DNA from: Planctomycetota bacterium
GTDB lineage: Bacteria > Planctomycetota > Phycisphaerae > WQYP01
Assembly: GCA_021798635.1 (NCBI GenBank)
Contig: JAJZGH010000168.1
Span: forward strand, 1-11,082
DNA: 11,082 nucleotides
Direction of reading: 5' to 3'
In this document: in pieces, positions 1 to 7,667 of the stretch
Layout: every line of letters begins with the position of its first letter
Position numbering within the stretch: the first letter of the stretch is position 1
The notes under the pieces: generated by a model
Seen by the model: the letters and a program-made list of their open reading frames with translations, nothing else
Database searches by the model: none
What the model was told of the DNA's origin: nothing
Position numbers and translations under genes: made by a program

Positions 1-46
1 CAGCCGCGTCACATTTATCCGACTGGTATTCCTGGCCGGGGCTTAG
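1..46 (+). CDS. Possible C-terminal tail of an upstream gene (partial)
   Basis: Reading from base 2, the frame is open through 14 codons (SRVTFIRLVFLAGA) to a TAG at 44-46. This could be the end of a gene entering from the left, on the same strand as the large DUF4132 gene and 63 bases before its start. Fourteen codons are too few to identify a family, and an open stretch this short occurs often by chance. I include it because no promoter is obvious before position 110, which would fit the DUF4132 gene lying in an operon with whatever is upstream. Confidence 0.27.
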   Translation, partial: SRVTFIRLVFLAGA

Positions 47-109
47 GCGATCGCGGCGTATCGGATCATCCTAATCCGGCGTGACACCCAATTTTACTGG
101 TGGTGAATA

Positions 110-1663
110 ATGAGTACACCCGAGCCGGGTAAACCGGATATAAAAACCCAGGTAAACCTTGAATTCTGGAAGGCCCAATTGGCGGCCACCGAATCGCAGA
201 CCGATCCCGCCGTCCGGGCGATGGCGAGATTTCTTCTTGGAGCCGATGAACACGGCGGTCTGCTGCAAAATCACGACACCATCTACAAGCTTACGATTCA
301 AAACCTGCGACGGTTTCCGTCCTTTAGCGCCACGCAGAGAACGCAACTGGTAACGACAGTTTTCCCGCATTTCCACGCCACAGTATTATATGCGCTAGAT
401 ATCTTTCAGCGCTTTCCTTACTGCAAAGGTGGCTACCGACGATCCTTTCGGAATCTTGGCCAGCCAAGGAAAGCAGATCAGCAGCGGTTCCAATGGCTGA
501 TGGCAATCGCCGCAACTCTGCGGCCTTATCCGTATGGTATTCTCTGGGTGACGCACTGGGCACCCTATTTGGGAAACTACCGCTACCACATTTCCATTCT
601 GCTGGCGGCAGCGATGGAAATGCAGGATCAAACCGCCGATCACGTTTTTACGGCCCTGACTACTGGAACCGCATTACCGGATAGCGACAGTCCGTTTGGC
701 CGCCATACCATTGTTGCACTACTGATGGCGGACAAAAGGCGCGGCTGGGAATTTGTGGAAAAACTTCTGCTCTCCGCGCAACGTGAGGAGGGATTGCGAC
801 AATCTATTCTCGAAGCGGTGGATGAAGCGCATCCGGAGGCCTACATTCGAATACTGCGGATTATTTTGGAAAATGACCTGATCCGTTTTGCTTCGGTAGC
901 CCGGGCAGTGTGCGTTTGGTATGGCCTTCTGATTGAAGCCCGGCAGGGAAACATGCTGAAGCATATTCTGGAAGTGGTGTTGAAATATTTAACCAATCCA
1001 GCCGCTCGGACCCTGGCCTTGCAGTCCGCCGAAGCCATGGAAACATATCTTGCGCTCTGGTGTGGCGCGTTTGAAAATTTAATGACCACACTGCCGACGG
1101 CTCGAAAAATAATCGCCGATGCCGACGGTGACCGCCGTCTGGCCGGTGCCTGGTTTCTGGCCAACTGCGAATTACCGGCTACCGATGTGCTTTTGGCCGA
1201 TTTAGTGGAAGATAGCGACCCACGGATCGCGGCGCTGGGATTGATGAAATGTGCCGGGGATCGCCCAAGCGCCAACAAGGCCATTTTCGATCGGCTGATC
1301 CGCCAACTTGCTCTCTTGCCGGCTGCCCCGAAAATCATTTCGCTTAGCCCGCTGCCCATACCGCCAATAACTGTATCGCGGGAATTGGCCGCCGACGCTC
1401 TGGTGGGAAATCTGGCAGGGCGTTCCCCACTGGAACTTGTGGCGCACATGCCCAAGATGAGTATCTCTGGCCGCGCAAGCACCGCGAAAGCAATTTCCGA
1501 AATCCGCCCCCCCCACCGCCGCGGTGCGCGAAGCGCTGGTACATGGGCTGCAAGATGCTGCATCCGATGTAAGAGGCGTCTGCCTGGACGCCCTGGAAAA
1601 ATGGCATCTGCATCCGGAAGAAAGTTTGGCGGTGGAAAAATTACTGAGCCGAAAAGCCGATGA
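110..1663 (+). CDS. DUF5724/DUF4132 protein, N-terminal part (frameshifted)
   Basis: This is the N-terminal portion of a giant DUF5724/DUF4132 protein; no biochemical activity is established for the family. The ATG at 110 follows a weak SD-like GGTGGTG (99-105). The chain is largely alpha-helical. Residues about 195-350 (GRHTIVALLMADKRRGW, then EEGLRQSILEAVDEAHPEAY and ARAVCVWYGL) match my memory of DUF5724. Residues about 335-460 look like HEAT/armadillo-type helical repeats (for example ADLVEDSDPRIAALGLMKCA). No signal peptide or membrane segment is visible, so it is probably cytoplasmic. The true sequence runs to about Arg466-Pro468; from the C-run at 1507-1514 the frame is wrong, and the last roughly 50 residues (an Arg/Gly/Lys-rich tail to the stop at 1661-1663) look unlike protein. 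The real continuation is the frame beginning near 1524. The gene is therefore a one-base frameshift, by sequencing error or true mutation. Family assignment rests on recall, not on a search. Confidence 0.85.
   Translation: MSTPEPGKPDIKTQVNLEFWKAQLAATESQTDPAVRAMARFLLGADEHGGLLQNHDTIYKLTIQNLRRFPSFSATQRTQLVTTVFPHFHATVLYALDIFQRFPYCKGGYRRSFRNLGQPRKADQQRFQWLMAIAATLRPYPYGILWVTHWAPYLGNYRYHISILLAAAMEMQDQTADHVFTALTTGTALPDSDSPFGRHTIVALLMADKRRGWEFVEKLLLSAQREEGLRQSILEAVDEAHPEAYIRILRIILENDLIRFASVARAVCVWYGLLIEARQGNMLKHILEVVLKYLTNPAARTLALQSAEAMETYLALWCGAFENLMTTLPTARKIIADADGDRRLAGAWFLANCELPATDVLLADLVEDSDPRIAALGLMKCAGDRPSANKAIFDRLIRQLALLPAAPKIISLSPLPIPPITVSRELAADALVGNLAGRSPLELVAHMPKMSISGRASTAKAISEIRPPHRRGARSAGTWAARCCIRCKRRLPGRPGKMASASGRKFGGGKITEPKSR
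1507..1514 (+). other. C8 homopolymer at the frameshift point
   Basis: Eight consecutive C lie where the reading frame of the large gene changes. Read as CGC CCC CCC CAC, the first frame goes on to a stop at 1661-1663. With seven C the reading becomes CGC CCC CCC ACC GCC GCG GTG (RPPTAAV), which runs straight into the conserved frame and gives 1629 residues. The downstream frame has a TGA at 1458-1460, so the shift must fall between 1461 and about 1660; this is the obvious slippage tract in that interval. It may be a read or assembly indel, a real inactivating mutation, a phase-variable tract, or a +1 recoding site (CCC-C is a known slippery proline context). Confidence 0.8.
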
Positions 1664-4600
1664 TTTGCGGCGCGGCTGCATAACGCTTCTAACAACCTTG
1701 CCCCACGATGCGGCGTTGGAAAGTGTCCAGCGCCTTACCGCCAGTCGAGATTCCCGGCAGTGCAGTGCGGGAATTGAATTGGCCATATTAATGTATAAAG
1801 CCGGTCTCAAGAGGAAACAGTGCCAGAAACTTGCTGAAAGCATGCTAAAGGACGCCGCGTTAACAACGGAGCAGCGCGTGATGCTGGCAATATTTGATCA
1901 ACCGGAGCACGAAGAGCTTACGCTCGAGGATTCACTGGGATTAGCCTTGCCCGCGGCCCGTACCAAGCCGCTGCAGCCAAAGTTGCGAGGGGTACGGTTT
2001 GTACAAGACTCCACAATATCGGATGTTCAGTCGCTGGACGCATTGATTGACCGCCACGCCCAAACGCCGGTAATCCCCTGGGGCTACGATGGCAAACCCG
2101 GTGAGGAAACGCTTCTGGGCAATTTACATGGATTTACCTTTTCCTTCGACGATTCCACCTCGCCAAATCAGGACAAATTCTTGCTGCGCGACATCTGGAT
2201 GGCATGGTTTCATCAACGCCCGTCCGCCTCCGCGCCGGGCGATAACCACGCCTTGGCTCAGTTTATGAACTACAGGGCCGGGTTAGATAATCTGACGCCC
2301 GAAGTGCTGGCAAATCCAGAAAGACGCTCGCACCCGGAGTTGAAATATGCCGGCCTGGTCGAAAGCATTATCCGAGGGATCGCCATCATCGAGCGGCCGG
2401 ATTCAGTGGGCTTTCTATTGGATTGCTTTGAAACGCTCTGCGCACAGGTGCCCCGCGACGACTTAACGAAAAAAACTGAACCCTCACCGGATCATCCAGA
2501 TATTTTTCATTCCGAAGAACCGCTGTTGCGGAATTACCGCGGATTCATCAGTCGCAGCCTGCAGATTCTGGAGTTTCATTTTAACTATTTGCCGGAGAAA
2601 TGGACGCCAGAACTTATGAGGCGATATTTTCATCTCCGGCGCTGGATTGATGAGCCAGGCGTGGATATTGGCCGTAGCGCCCCGAATCTGAACGTGGTAC
2701 TTAAAGCCTTTACGATGGGAGTAGCGACCAGAGCCGATGTCATCGACACGCTGGTCGGCGCCGACTGGAATCGGAGTACCAATCCAGGACGGTTTGATGA
2801 ATTTAGCCGGATTTCCTCCCGCAAGCCGGATAGATTTGTGCAGGCATCTCCGGCCCTGACAGAGATGGTCTCAGAAATACGGAAGCGCGCAATGAGTATT
2901 GAACTTAAGCGCGGAGAGTTGCCTACACCCGCAACACCGCTGGTAACACGTATCAGCCACACCGGCGATCTGGCGAGCCTAATTAATATCATGCAGGCCC
3001 TGGGCACGGCGTCTCTGGCGCGTAACAGCGGGTATAATCCGCGGGGACGGGCGGAAGTTCTCAGCCACCTGGCGCAGCGAACCATTCCGGAACAATCGGA
3101 TACTCCGGAACTATTTGCCCAATTAGTGAAGAAAAACGAAATTGATGAATCCCAGCTTCTGCCTCTGGCGTTTTACGCGCCGCAATGGGCGGGCCATGTA
3201 GAGGTGGCACTGCAGTGCCCCGGCTTGGAGGACGGCGTTTACTGGATTCATGCGCATACCAAAGGCCAGGATTGGCGTGTAGACCGTGAGTTGAAGGAAC
3301 AGTGGAACGCCAATATTCGTCTCCGGACAGAAATTCCCGCCGAGGACCTCATGGATGGCGCAGTGGATGTCGCGTGGTTTAGACGCGTGCACAAGATTCT
3401 CGGCCCTAAACGCTGGCGGGCGCTTTACGATGCCGCAAAATTTGCTTCCAGCGGAACCGGCCATGCCCGCGCCAAGCTCTTTGCCGCCGCCATGTTGAAT
3501 CAGATAAAAGAAAAGGAATTAATGGCGAAAATTATGTCCAAGCGGAGTCAAGACGCGGTGCGGTCCCTGGGATTAATTCCAGTGCCCGAAAGTCCACAGG
3601 GTGCGGGCGTTGTGGAACGGCGATATCAGGCGATCCAGGAATTTATACGCAGCGGAAAAAAAATTGGCCGCCAAAGGCAGGCCAGCGAACGCCGCGCCGC
3701 GGAAATCGGCCTGCTAAATCTGGCGCGTTCCGCCGGATATCGCGACCCGATGCGCTTAAGCTGGGCCATGGAAGGCCGCGCCAGCGCGGACTTGCGAGCC
3801 GGTGCCTTAGCCGTTACGAAAAACAATTACAGCGTCACGTTGGCACTTGATAGCGGGGGTTTCCCGAGCCTATCCATCACAAAATCCGGCAATGTATTGA
3901 AATCCATTCCGACGGAAATGAAAAAAAGTCCCGCTGTCGCCGCGCTGCTGCAACGCAAAAATGATCTGGAAAAGTCCCGCCGCCGCATGGTCCTGGGGCT
4001 GGAGTCCGCGATGTGCCGGGGCGACGACTTTTCCCGGCAGGAATTGCTGGATCTGCTGGCCAATCCGCAGGTAAAGCCCCTGCTGGAAACCCTGCTGCTA
4101 ATCAATGGCGAGGTCCTTGGATATTTGACTGCCGACGGCATGTGTCTGCGGACGGCCCAGGGTGCCATTGAACCGCTAAGCAAAACTCACCCCATCCGCA
4201 TCGCTCATCCGGCGGACCTGTTTTTATCTAAGCAGTGGTCTACCTGGCAGCATGATTGTTTTGAGCGGCAACAGACACAGCCGTTCAAGCAGATTTTCCG
4301 GGAGTTTTACCCGCTCACGCAGACTGAGCAGGAAGCGATCAATCAATCGCGGCGTTACGCCGGACATCAACTCAACGCCCGGCAGGCTCTGGCGTTACTC
4401 GGTGCCCGCAGATGGATTATCAAACCGGAAATCGGAATTTTCAAAGTATATTATGATGTCGGCCTTGTGGCGTGGCTGAGTTTTCAAGAAACATTTATGA
4501 CGCCGGCCGAGGTCGACGGCCTGACCATTGAAAGCGTGATATTCGCCCGCCGGTCAACCTCCGGCATTCTGCCGCTAACAGATATTCCGATACGCCTGTT

Positions 4601-5000
4601 CAGCGAAACCATGCGCGATCTGGACCTACTGGTGGCGGTCGCCCATCGAGGAGGCGTTGACCCCGAAGCCTCGGCTTCAACCGTAGAAATGCGTGGCAAG
4701 TTAATCAATGAGACCATGTTGCTGCTGGGCTTGAATAATGTGACGGTGGAGGGACGATTTGCAATTATCTCCGGTAAACTTGGCACGTATAACATTCATT
4801 TAGGCAGCAGCAACGTACAAATGACCCCTGGCGGTGCCTTGGAAATTGTGGCGGTCCACAGCCAGGGGCGCGGTCGGATTTTTCTGCCCTTCGCCGATGA
4901 TGATCCCAAAACCGCGGAAGTCATAAGCAAAGTACTGCTGCTGGCGCGCGACCAAGAAATTAAGGATCCGCGATTATTGGAGCAGATTCGCCGGGCATAA
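1524..5000 (+). CDS. DUF4132/DUF7737 protein, C-terminal part
   Basis: This is the remaining 1158 residues of the same giant protein, composite residues 472-1629. The first residues (REALVHGLQDAASDVRGVCL) continue the HEAT-like helices. The frame nominally begins at GTG 1524, but there is no SD before it, and the frame is open back to 1461, so I do not think it starts independently. Family landmarks, in residues of this part: ALYDAAKFASSGTGH (634-647), KRSQDAVRSLGLIP (673-686), RQASERRAAEIGL (718-730), VLKSIPTEMKKSPAVAAL (791-808), QPFKQIFREFYPLT (919-932), RRYAGHQLNARQALALLG (943-960), FSETMRDLDLLVAVAHRGG (1026-1044), GGVDPEASASTVEMR (1043-1057) and FLPFADDDPKTAEVISKVLL (1120-1139). The 943-1044 region corresponds to DUF4132 and the last 100 residues to DUF7737. 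E. coli YehI is a DUF4132 protein near genes for a MoxR-type AAA ATPase (yehL), a VWA protein (yehP) and a SWIM protein (yehQ). No such partners are in this window. The gene ends convergently with the trehalose operon. Confidence 0.88.
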   Translation: MREALVHGLQDAASDVRGVCLDALEKWHLHPEESLAVEKLLSRKADDLRRGCITLLTTLPHDAALESVQRLTASRDSRQCSAGIELAILMYKAGLKRKQCQKLAESMLKDAALTTEQRVMLAIFDQPEHEELTLEDSLGLALPAARTKPLQPKLRGVRFVQDSTISDVQSLDALIDRHAQTPVIPWGYDGKPGEETLLGNLHGFTFSFDDSTSPNQDKFLLRDIWMAWFHQRPSASAPGDNHALAQFMNYRAGLDNLTPEVLANPERRSHPELKYAGLVESIIRGIAIIERPDSVGFLLDCFETLCAQVPRDDLTKKTEPSPDHPDIFHSEEPLLRNYRGFISRSLQILEFHFNYLPEKWTPELMRRYFHLRRWIDEPGVDIGRSAPNLNVVLKAFTMGVATRADVIDTLVGADWNRSTNPGRFDEFSRISSRKPDRFVQASPALTEMVSEIRKRAMSIELKRGELPTPATPLVTRISHTGDLASLINIMQALGTASLARNSGYNPRGRAEVLSHLAQRTIPEQSDTPELFAQLVKKNEIDESQLLPLAFYAPQWAGHVEVALQCPGLEDGVYWIHAHTKGQDWRVDRELKEQWNANIRLRTEIPAEDLMDGAVDVAWFRRVHKILGPKRWRALYDAAKFASSGTGHARAKLFAAAMLNQIKEKELMAKIMSKRSQDAVRSLGLIPVPESPQGAGVVERRYQAIQEFIRSGKKIGRQRQASERRAAEIGLLNLARSAGYRDPMRLSWAMEGRASADLRAGALAVTKNNYSVTLALDSGGFPSLSITKSGNVLKSIPTEMKKSPAVAALLQRKNDLEKSRRRMVLGLESAMCRGDDFSRQELLDLLANPQVKPLLETLLLINGEVLGYLTADGMCLRTAQGAIEPLSKTHPIRIAHPADLFLSKQWSTWQHDCFERQQTQPFKQIFREFYPLTQTEQEAINQSRRYAGHQLNARQALALLGARRWIIKPEIGIFKVYYDVGLVAWLSFQETFMTPAEVDGLTIESVIFARRSTSGILPLTDIPIRLFSETMRDLDLLVAVAHRGGVDPEASASTVEMRGKLINETMLLLGLNNVTVEGRFAIISGKLGTYNIHLGSSNVQMTPGGALEIVAVHSQGRGRIFLPFADDDPKTAEVISKVLLLARDQEIKDPRLLEQIRRA

Positions 5001-5037
5001 GATTATGGCGGTACCGAAGATTGCCTGCCCAGTGGTG

Positions 5038-5095
5038 AAAAACAAAAAAGCCGCCGTAGATTCCAGGGTGAACTTATAGCACACTGGCAGGGCGG
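5038..5095 (-). terminator. Intrinsic terminator of the otsA/otsB-GH15 unit
   Basis: On the minus strand, just past the fusion gene's stop, an outer stem CCGCC/GGCGG (5095-5091 with 5055-5051) encloses an inner stem CCAGTGTG/CACCCTGG (5087-5080 with 5070-5063, one mismatch, 9-base loop). One base after the outer stem come T6, G, T5 (5049-5038). This is a reasonable rho-independent terminator. It lies in the 105-base gap between convergent genes. The plus-strand reading has no T-run after the stem, so it probably serves only the minus-strand operon. Confidence 0.6.
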
Positions 5096-5105
5096 TTATC
5101 CGATG

Positions 5106-7652
5106 CTACGCGCCGGCACCGCCGGCCAGGCGTAGGGCGGCGCTGATCAGGCCGATATGGGAGTAGGCTTGTGGAAAATTTCCCAGCGCTAATTTGCTTT
5201 CTGGATCATACTCCTCTGCCAGCAGTCCGGTTGGTCCGGCCAACTTCACATATTGGCTCAACAAGTCTTCAGCATCTTTCCGTCGCCCCAGCAGTGCATA
5301 CGCTTCAATAAGCCATGTCGTGCAAATATTAAAGCCGCCTTCAACTCCCGGCAGGCCGTCGTCATAGCGATAACGGTATACCGTGTCTCCCTGACGCAGC
5401 TCGCGTTCAACGGCTTGAACTGTCGCGGCAAACCGGGGATCATCCGGTGCCAGCAATCCACTTAGCCCGACCCACAAGGCGGCCGCATCGACTTCCGAAC
5501 TTCCATAGCTGGAGCAATACGCATGTTTCTGTTCATTCCAGCCATGCGCGTGGATATCCTTGGCAATAGCTTTTTCCAGAACCTCCCAGTCTTCACACCG
5601 ATAACCGAGAACCTCCGCAACTTGCAGCCCGCAATGGACGGTCTGCCAGCACATGGTTTTTGAATGAATATGATGCTTGCGCTGGCTGCGGATTTCCCAG
5701 ATACCATGGTCCGCCTCGCGCCAGCGCAGCGTGACGGCCGCGACCATGCCCTGCATGAGCCGCCAGTGCTCGCTGGTCAGGGCCGCCCCCTGTTTGGCCA
5801 AAAGCGCGATCAGCTCGGCAATCGGTCCCAGAACGTCCAGCTGTATCTGATGGGCCGCGGCATTCCCGACACGCACCGGACGGCTTCCCAGATAGCCTGC
5901 CAATTCCGCAATCACCCCTTCCGATCCCAGGTGTCCTCCGGTTACTGTATAGACCGGACGCATCATGGAATTCGGTTCACTGCCTTCCAATATTCCCAGA
6001 ATCCAGTCCAATAATTTCATCGCCGGTCCGGACGCTCCCAGACGCAGCAGCGCTGTGGCGGCCATGGAAGCGTCACGCGGCCAGCAGAAGCGATAGTCCC
6101 AGTTTCTAACACCACCCGGATACTCAGGCAAACTGGTGGTTGCCGCCGCTGCCATTGCTCCGGTCGGGCCGTAACTCAATGCGCGCAACACCAGGGCACT
6201 TTGCAGGACCAGATCCGGAAATACCGACGGCAACTTAAGCGTGGCTGCCCAGGCGGCCCAAAATCGCTCGGTTTGCTCCCGCCGCTGAAGCTCGGCAATA
6301 GTCGGCGGTGCCAGACTCGCTGTGCCATAGCGCAGTTCCAGAATAAGGGGTTCGCCGTTCAAATCTACTTCCGCAGTCGCAGTATCGTGGTGACCTTCTT
6401 TGGTTATGCTCCAACGGATTCCCCGCGACACCAGTACGCAGGGATCCACACTGCCTTCAATCTTTATGCCGTTTTCGGAAATCCGAAGGCGCGTTTCCAC
6501 GATCCCAAATTCGATACGCGGCGCAAAGGTAATTCTAATGCGCCCATGGCCTTCGACCACCCGCACCAGATCCGTCCGGCCGGCGCGTCGAAAGGGACGA
6601 CCTGCGGAACAATCCAGATAGTCAGTCACACACAGAGAATCCCATTGCGTTCGCAAGATGAAACTTGAGGGCACGTAGCTTTGCACCGCCGACGCGTGAC
6701 CTGTTGCGGGGCTTATTTCGAAGTATCCCCCGGCGGTGCCTCCCAGCAGCTCAGAAAACAACGCCGCCGAATCAATGCGCGGCAGGCACAGCCATGTGAT
6801 TCTCCCGTGGGGACTGACCACCGCACAGGTACGCTGGTCAGAAAGCAGGGAATGTTGTTCAATGGGAGTCGCTTTAGACCCGGCCAGCCACGCGGCGCGC
6901 TTTTCAGCCAGTTGGGCCAGCAGATGCGCGATGTCGGTTGTCGCAGACACGCGATATTTCGCTGCCGTCGGACCCGGGCCGACCTTCACGCCGATATCCG
7001 GGCCGGCCAACGTCGCAAAAGCATCTTCATCGGTAACATCATCACCGAGGAACAGGACGGCTGTTGCCCCTACCCGTTGCCGCAACAACTGGAGAGCCTG
7101 TCCCTTGTCCGTTTTTATGACTGTCAATTCCATGACCTTTTTGCCATGTCGCACAAAAATTTGCGGGTCGCCCCCCAGTGATTTCAGTAGATTCTCTACC
7201 GCTCTGGTCGCCTGCGGCTCCTCCGAATTGCGATAATGAAACGCCACACCGGCTGGTTTTCGTTCAATCACCGCCCCGGGTGTCTGGTCAGCAACGCGTT
7301 GCGATTCCGCCTCCACGTGTTTCAGCAATTCCAGACTTTCCGGGGCCAGCGGCGCGACAAATCCTGCTTCAAATTCACTGCCGTGGCTTCCGACCAGGTG
7401 AGCACCATTAAGATCCTTGAGATATGTTTCCAAATCGGCCAGTGCCCGACCGGAAATAACCGCAACATGCGTCTGCGGCAACTCCGCCAATTCCTTCAGC
7501 GCAATAATGGATTCTCGATGCGGACGGGCGGCCTGGCGGTCATTTACCAACGGTGAAAGTGTCCCATCATAGTCCGTGGCAATCAGCAGCACTGCGGCCT
7601 GAGATATCAGGTCGATTTGGCTCTGTATGTCGTCCCCATGTATCACCGGCAT
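5106..7652 (-). CDS. otsB: OtsB-GH15 fusion: trehalose-6-P phosphatase plus glycosidase
   Basis: Two domains in 848 residues. Residues 1-245 are a HAD-superfamily trehalose-6-phosphate phosphatase, releasing trehalose from trehalose-6-phosphate: motif I is DYDGT (Asp27 nucleophile, Asp29), motif II is VISGR (Ser67), the motif III lysine is in VIKTDKG (about Lys180/183), and motif IV is GDDVTDEDAF (203-212). E. coli OtsB has 266 residues, so this half is full length. After a short linker (about 246-262), residues 263-845 are a complete GH15 glucoamylase/trehalase-type protein: IEQHSLLSDQRTCAVVS and TWLCLPRIDSAALF (264-299), RNWDYRFCWPRD (516-527), HGIWEIRS with general-acid Glu653, HSKTMCW (663-669), and AEEYDP with general-base Glu813, then LGNFPQAYSHIGL (823-835). 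All key residues are present. There is no signal peptide, so it is likely cytoplasmic. A strong SD (GGGGGA, 7663-7658) precedes the ATG, 15 bases after the otsA stop, so the two are co-transcribed. GH15 specificity (trehalose, maltodextrin or another glucoside) cannot be read from sequence. Confidence 0.93.
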   Translation of the reverse strand: MPVIHGDDIQSQIDLISQAAVLLIATDYDGTLSPLVNDRQAARPHRESIIALKELAELPQTHVAVISGRALADLETYLKDLNGAHLVGSHGSEFEAGFVAPLAPESLELLKHVEAESQRVADQTPGAVIERKPAGVAFHYRNSEEPQATRAVENLLKSLGGDPQIFVRHGKKVMELTVIKTDKGQALQLLRQRVGATAVLFLGDDVTDEDAFATLAGPDIGVKVGPGPTAAKYRVSATTDIAHLLAQLAEKRAAWLAGSKATPIEQHSLLSDQRTCAVVSPHGRITWLCLPRIDSAALFSELLGGTAGGYFEISPATGHASAVQSYVPSSFILRTQWDSLCVTDYLDCSAGRPFRRAGRTDLVRVVEGHGRIRITFAPRIEFGIVETRLRISENGIKIEGSVDPCVLVSRGIRWSITKEGHHDTATAEVDLNGEPLILELRYGTASLAPPTIAELQRREQTERFWAAWAATLKLPSVFPDLVLQSALVLRALSYGPTGAMAAAATTSLPEYPGGVRNWDYRFCWPRDASMAATALLRLGASGPAMKLLDWILGILEGSEPNSMMRPVYTVTGGHLGSEGVIAELAGYLGSRPVRVGNAAAHQIQLDVLGPIAELIALLAKQGAALTSEHWRLMQGMVAAVTLRWREADHGIWEIRSQRKHHIHSKTMCWQTVHCGLQVAEVLGYRCEDWEVLEKAIAKDIHAHGWNEQKHAYCSSYGSSEVDAAALWVGLSGLLAPDDPRFAATVQAVERELRQGDTVYRYRYDDGLPGVEGGFNICTTWLIEAYALLGRRKDAEDLLSQYVKLAGPTGLLAEEYDPESKLALGNFPQAYSHIGLISAALRLAGGAGA

Positions 7653-7667
7653 CCAAATCCCCCACGA

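Noticed and set aside
47..54. GCGATCGC octamer, identical to the cyanobacterial HIP1 repeat
   Set aside because: It is a single copy; HIP1-bearing genomes show many copies in 11 kb, so it is not a taxonomic signal.
62..78. CGGAT/ATCCG inverted repeat before the DUF4132 gene
   Set aside because: Five base pairs with a 7-base loop and no T-run is too weak for a terminator and common by chance.
841..1695. A 284-codon open frame on the minus strand
   Set aside because: It lies antisense to the conserved DUF5724/HEAT region, has an Arg/Ser/Ala-rich low-complexity composition typical of antisense frames, and shows no recognisable motif.
5023..5093. Larger inverted repeat GCCTGCCCAGTG / CACTGGCAGGGC around the terminator
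   Set aside because: Three internal mismatches and a long loop; the shorter stem ending at the T-run explains the region better.
6201..7236. Several plus-strand open frames of 70-170 codons opposite the fusion gene
   Set aside because: The minus-strand frame here carries the OtsB and GH15 motifs without interruption; these plus frames are antisense shadows.
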